Source: Coriobacteriia bacterium (GTDB lineage Bacteria; Actinomycetota; Coriobacteriia; Anaerosomatales; JAUVQN01). Taken from it: a stretch of 8,042 nucleotides of DNA. The DNA lies in assembly GCA_030598125.1 (NCBI GenBank), contig JAUVQN010000062.1, positions 1 to 8,042 on the forward strand, in the 5' to 3' direction. Under the pieces are notes generated by a model. The model was not told the DNA's origin. It searched no databases and worked only from the letters and a program-made list of their open reading frames with translations. This document shows positions 4,635 to 8,042 of this stretch, piece by piece; position 1 is the first letter of the stretch, and each line of letters opens with the position of its first letter. Made by a program: the position numbers and the translations under genes.

Positions 4635-7024
4635 GCTACCTCGGCACCAAGCGGCGCCGGGACCTCTGGCGCGGCAAGTGGCAGTTCGGCGCCGTACTGG
4701 TGACGATCTTCCTGGGCGTGCTCCTCTACGCGTCGTCGTGGGACTCGTACAACAACCTCGACGACTCGTACAACGGCACGTACGAGCGGCTCGCGTTCGC
4801 CGACACGACCGTGAGCGGCGCGGAGGCGGGCTTCGAGGACGACGCGGCGGACGTGGGCGGTGTGGCGGACGTCGCGACCCGACTCCAGGCCGACGTCCCG
4901 TTCGACGTCGACGACCACGTGCTGATCGGCCGGCTCGTCGGGATGCCCGCGGACGAGCAGCCGACCGTCAACCGGATCGACATCACCGAAGGCTCCTACC
5001 TCGATCCGGACGACCTCGACGCCGTCGTCATCGAGACGCACATGGCGAGCACGTTCGAGCTCGAGCCCGGCGACACGCTCGAGGTCTTCGACGGGGTCGA
5101 GTGGCGCGAGGTGGAGGTCGCCGGGATCGCGATCTCGCCCGAGTACCTCTTCCCGGCGAAGAGCCAGAACGAGTTCTTCAACGCGCCCGATCAGTTCGGC
5201 GTCGTGTTCGCCCACGAGGAGCTCCTGGAGGACCTGCCGCCGCCGGCCGTCGTCGAGCAGACACTCGTCGTGTACGAGGAGGACGCCGACGTCGAGGCGA
5301 CGGACGACGCGGTGCGGGAAGCCGCCGAGACGGCCGGAGCCGACGACGTCATGACGCAGGCCGACCAGCCCTCGAACCGCGGCCTCTACCTCGACGTCCA
5401 GGGCTTCGCGCAGATGGCGGTGCTCTTCCCGATCATCTTCCTCGGGGCCGCGGCCCTGGCCACGTACCTGATCATGACGCGCATCGTCTACATGCAGCGC
5501 TCGCAGATCGGGACGCTCATGGCGAACGGGCTCTCGCGGGGCGCCGTCTGGCGTCATTACGTCGGCTACGGAGTGCTCCTCGGTCTGATCGGGGCGGGGC
5601 TCGGCGTCGCACTCGGCATCCCGCTCGGCTACGCGATGACCGGCATGTACACGGAAGCGCTCGGCATCCCCGACACGGTGACGTCGTTCTACCCCTCCAC
5701 GATCGTCGTCGGGCTTCTCTTCGGGCTCGCGGCCGGCTTCATCGCCGCGGCACTCCCCGCCGGCGTGGCGTTCCGGATCAGCCCCGCCGAAGCCATGCGA
5801 GGCGAGGTGCCGACCGGCCGCGGCCAGGTGAGCTGGATCGAGCGCACGCTGCCGTTCCTCAAGCGACTGCCGACCAGATGGCGGATGGCGCTCAGGGACA
5901 TCGGGAGGAGCAAGCGGAGAAGCCTCTCGACCATGCTCGCCGTCGTACTCGCCCTCATGCTCCTGCTCGTCTCGTGGGGCATGGTGGACACGTTCGCGAT
6001 CCTGCTCGAGAGGCAGTTCGAGGAGATCGCGCTCCAGGACGCCGATATCGTGGCGACACAGACAGTGGACGACGAGCTCGTGGGCACCGTCGCGGACGTG
6101 GACGGCGTCGAGACGGCCGAGTCGGTGCTCGTGCTCGAGGCGAGCGCGAAGAAGGACGACACGTACGGGACGGTCCTCTTCGGCTTCGACGAGGACACCC
6201 AGATGCACGGCTTCCGCATCGTGGACGGTGAGGAGGAGTACGGCGAGCTGCCCGAGGACGGCATCCTGGCCGGCCAGCACCTCGGCGAGGAGATCGGGGT
6301 GGAGGTCGGCGACGAGGTCACGATCTCGATCCCCTCACTGGATACTCGCTTCGAGACGACGCTCGAGGGCTTCGTGCAGGAGGCCGCTGGCACGATCCTC
6401 TACATGGAGAAGGGCGCACTCACGGACGCGCTCGCCGACGCCTCTACGCCCGTCGACGAGGAGATGCTCGCCGCCCCGAGCATCACGACGATGATGGCGA
6501 TCTTCGAGGGCGGAGCGGACAGGGACGCGGTGGTCGAGGACGTGCGCGACCTCGACGAGGTGGGGCTCGTGACCGACTCGAGAGGCCTCTACCTGACCGT
6601 GCAGGACTACGTGGCCTTCTTCTACGCGTTCGTCGGGATGATGCTCCTGTTCGGCGGCGTCATGGCGTTCGCACTCATCTTCAACCCGATGTCGGTGACG
6701 CTCGCCGAACGCTCGGGAGAGTTCGCGACCATGCGGGCGAACGGTGTCTCGCGCGGGACGATCACGTCCATCTTCCTCGGCGAGAACCTGATACTCACCA
6801 CGCTCGCCATCCCGATCGGGCTTCTGCTCGGCTACTGGCTCGCCGCCTACGCGATGTCCACGTACTCGAGCGACTTGCTCTCCTTCGACCTCGAGGTCCG
6901 CACGAGCACGTACGTGTTCGCAGCGCTCTCGATGTACCTCATCACGGTCGTCTCGGCGCTGCCCGGGATACGCGCGGTCGGCCGGATGGACATCGGCCAG
7001 GTCGTGCGGGAGCGAAGTCAGTAA
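4631..7024 (+). CDS. Large FtsX-type ABC permease with duplicated core and two acidic ectodomains
   Basis: This 797-residue membrane protein is the partner of the preceding ATPase. It reads as two fused MacB/FtsX units. Each has a first helix (about 19-37 and 435-457), a large extracytoplasmic domain (about 38-258 and 458-660), and three more helices (about 260-285, 307-334, 357-381; and 661-685, 713-740, 758-778), making eight in all. The internal duplication shows in MQRSQIGTLMANGLSRGAV (288-306) against AERSGEFATMRANGVSRGTI (692-711), the cytoplasmic segment between the last three helices. The halves end similarly, AFRISPAEAMRGE and IRAVGRMDIGQVVRERSQ. Complete two-unit permeases need no second permease subunit. 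Family members export lipoproteins, peptides or lipids, or transmit force; the substrate here is unknown. Both ectodomains are highly acidic. The start GTG 4631 overlaps the ATPase stop (GTGA), with only a weak upstream ribosome site, consistent with coupling. No third operon gene follows. Confidence 0.93.
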   Translation: MSYLGTKRRRDLWRGKWQFGAVLVTIFLGVLLYASSWDSYNNLDDSYNGTYERLAFADTTVSGAEAGFEDDAADVGGVADVATRLQADVPFDVDDHVLIGRLVGMPADEQPTVNRIDITEGSYLDPDDLDAVVIETHMASTFELEPGDTLEVFDGVEWREVEVAGIAISPEYLFPAKSQNEFFNAPDQFGVVFAHEELLEDLPPPAVVEQTLVVYEEDADVEATDDAVREAAETAGADDVMTQADQPSNRGLYLDVQGFAQMAVLFPIIFLGAAALATYLIMTRIVYMQRSQIGTLMANGLSRGAVWRHYVGYGVLLGLIGAGLGVALGIPLGYAMTGMYTEALGIPDTVTSFYPSTIVVGLLFGLAAGFIAAALPAGVAFRISPAEAMRGEVPTGRGQVSWIERTLPFLKRLPTRWRMALRDIGRSKRRSLSTMLAVVLALMLLLVSWGMVDTFAILLERQFEEIALQDADIVATQTVDDELVGTVADVDGVETAESVLVLEASAKKDDTYGTVLFGFDEDTQMHGFRIVDGEEEYGELPEDGILAGQHLGEEIGVEVGDEVTISIPSLDTRFETTLEGFVQEAAGTILYMEKGALTDALADASTPVDEEMLAAPSITTMMAIFEGGADRDAVVEDVRDLDEVGLVTDSRGLYLTVQDYVAFFYAFVGMMLLFGGVMAFALIFNPMSVTLAERSGEFATMRANGVSRGTITSIFLGENLILTTLAIPIGLLLGYWLAAYAMSTYSSDLLSFDLEVRTSTYVFAALSMYLITVVSALPGIRAVGRMDIGQVVRERSQ

Positions 7025-7071
7025 GCGCGCGCCGCATCCCGTCTCGCACGCCGCCAAGCGACTCCCCGACC
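7025..7071. other. Convergent intergenic gap without recognisable signal
   Basis: These 47 bp separate the TAA of the permease from the TGA of the Fe-S protein gene. The stretch is GC-rich. I found no stem-loop of convincing length and no T-run for a terminator on either strand. Confidence 0.5.
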
Positions 7072-8042
7072 TCAGATGCGCTCGAAGAGGTACTCGAGAT
7101 AGCGCGACTTCATCTGTCGGCTCGCCGTGACCTGTCTCGCGGGTGGAAGGCGCAGGATGACGCCGAGCACGCCCGCCAGCGCGCGATGGTTCCACAGGAC
7201 GCGGTTGTCGAAGATCAGGTCCTGCAGGTTGCCGCGCTCGATCGCCATGACGACGGTGCGATGGAGCGAGTTGAGCGGCGTGAGGATGCGCTCCGGCCGC
7301 GAGCGCAGCGTCAGGCCCTTGCGAGCGCATGTCCGAACGCAGACGCCGCACCCGAGACAGAGCTCCTCGTCGACCTTGGCCTTGCGCGACGTGGGGCTGC
7401 GACCGTCGTTGGCCGAGACGAGCGACATCGCCTCGACGGGACAGACGTGAGCACATGCCCCGCAGCCATTGCACTCGGCCTCTTCCACCACCGGCAGGAA
7501 GTTGGAGGTGTGGACCGGGTTGAGCATGCCGAACTTGCGCGCGGCGATCATCGCCTCGCAGCAACACCCACAGCAGTTGCAGATGAAGTTGACACGCTCG
7601 CGCACGTTCTCGCCGAACTGCACGAGATCGAGCTCGTGGGCCTGCTCGAGAAGGTCGAGGCCCTCGCCGACGCTCACGCTCCGGGCGAAGCCATGCCGGG
7701 TGAGCGACGCTGCGGTGGTGTCGAAGGTCATGCATATGTCCATGGGAGCGTCGCAGTGGCGGTCGACGTGCATCATCTTGTGACGGCAGTAGCACACGCC
7801 GATCCCGCGGTGCGAGGCCGTGCGGACGACCTCGCTGGCCCGCTCGTAGTCGAGCACGTGCAGCGCGTTGTCGTTGGTGAGCACCGGCTCTGAGACGAAG
7901 ACGCGGCCGAGCTGTGTGTCCCCTGTGGCGAAGAGGTCTCGGATGAAGTCCTCCTCGACGTTCATGTACTGGTAGAAGAGCTCGCCGAGCATCTTCTGGT
8001 CGACGTCGCCGCGGGTGCGCATCATCGAGAACTCGAAGAACC
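7072..8042 (-). CDS. Cysteine-rich 4Fe-4S dicluster domain protein (N-terminus beyond the window)
   Basis: The frame is open from the right edge to TGA 7074-7072. The methionine at 8025 is probably internal: the codons before it read FFEFS without a stop or ribosome site, and relatives carry a longer N-terminal, winged-helix-like region before a FFEF-type segment. Counting from that methionine, 317 residues are visible. Two ferredoxin motifs bind [4Fe-4S] clusters: C185-C188-C191-C195 (CNGCGACAHVCP) and C223-C226-C229-C233 (CLGCGVCVRTC). Two further cysteine sets precede them: C78, C80, C91 and C98 (CYCRHK, HCDAPMDIC), and CNCCGCCC at 149-156. These fit the family of 4Fe-4S proteins found in anaerobes, thought to act in electron transfer with a larger redox complex; the reaction is not known. 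No membrane segment or Tat signal is visible. It converges on the ABC operon, so it belongs to a different transcript whose upstream genes lie to the right. Confidence 0.85.
   Translation of the reverse strand, partial: FFEFSMMRTRGDVDQKMLGELFYQYMNVEEDFIRDLFATGDTQLGRVFVSEPVLTNDNALHVLDYERASEVVRTASHRGIGVCYCRHKMMHVDRHCDAPMDICMTFDTTAASLTRHGFARSVSVGEGLDLLEQAHELDLVQFGENVRERVNFICNCCGCCCEAMIAARKFGMLNPVHTSNFLPVVEEAECNGCGACAHVCPVEAMSLVSANDGRSPTSRKAKVDEELCLGCGVCVRTCARKGLTLRSRPERILTPLNSLHRTVVMAIERGNLQDLIFDNRVLWNHRALAGVLGVILRLPPARQVTASRQMKSRYLEYLFERI

Noticed and set aside
4169..6280. 703-codon open frame on the minus strand opposite the ATPase and permease genes
   Set aside because: Its composition is rich in Arg, His, Glu and Val without domains, as expected of an antisense shadow in high-GC DNA. 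The plus strand carries an unmistakable ABC ATPase and FtsX permease here. No ribosome site was noted.
6335..7795. 486-codon minus-strand frame spanning the permease end and the Fe-S gene
   Set aside because: It overlaps two well-supported genes in other frames and crosses their convergent stops. The sequence is Arg/His-rich low complexity, so it is a shadow frame.
1..8042. CRISPR array, insertion sequence, tRNA, riboswitch or phage signature
   Set aside because: No regularly spaced repeats, transposase motifs, inverted terminal repeats, tRNA-like cloverleaf or known aptamer core was seen. Intergenic gaps are all under 170 bp.

Overview
The window is high-GC, gene-dense bacterial chromosome. 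I infer an actinobacterium, most likely an anaerobic Coriobacteriia-like lineage. The reasons are tandem secreted proteins with cell-wall-binding type 2 (CWB2, PF04122-type) repeats, an oxygen-sensitive-looking multi-cluster Fe-S protein, and high-GC codon use with Shine-Dalgarno-led ATG/GTG starts. No marker gene is present, so the lineage is an inference.

Layout. Positions 1-2495 (minus strand) hold two tandem paralogues for secreted surface proteins: signal peptide, PPC-like beta domain, then CWB2 repeats. The upstream copy (939-2495) is intact. The downstream copy (873 towards 1) has an in-frame TAG at 151-153 in the middle of its first CWB2 repeat, yet the frame stays open and homologous to the window edge. 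A 166-bp divergent spacer separates this pair from a plus-strand gene (2662-3459) for a single-pass membrane-anchored protein of unknown function. It converges on a small minus-strand gene (3495-3752) for a free-standing EF-Tu domain-2-like beta-barrel protein. After another divergent promoter region (3753-3905) comes a two-gene plus-strand operon (3906-7024): a MacB/LolD-type ABC ATPase, overlapping by 4 bp a large FtsX-type permease with two very acidic extracytoplasmic domains. Converging on it from the right is a minus-strand gene (7072 to beyond 8042) for a cysteine-rich dicluster ferredoxin-like protein whose N-terminus lies outside the window.

Functional reading. The ABC operon encodes a complete ATPase plus duplicated permease, probably a lipoprotein/peptide exporter or cell-envelope mechanotransmission unit rather than a solute importer. 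The CWB2 pair is envelope display. The EF-Tu-like and Fe-S proteins are independent units. I do not see a defence island, mobile element, CRISPR array, tRNA or rRNA. The points most worth a second look are the in-frame TAG in the CWB2 paralogue, the orphan EF-Tu domain-2 protein, the extra cysteines of the Fe-S protein and the acidic ectodomains of the permease.
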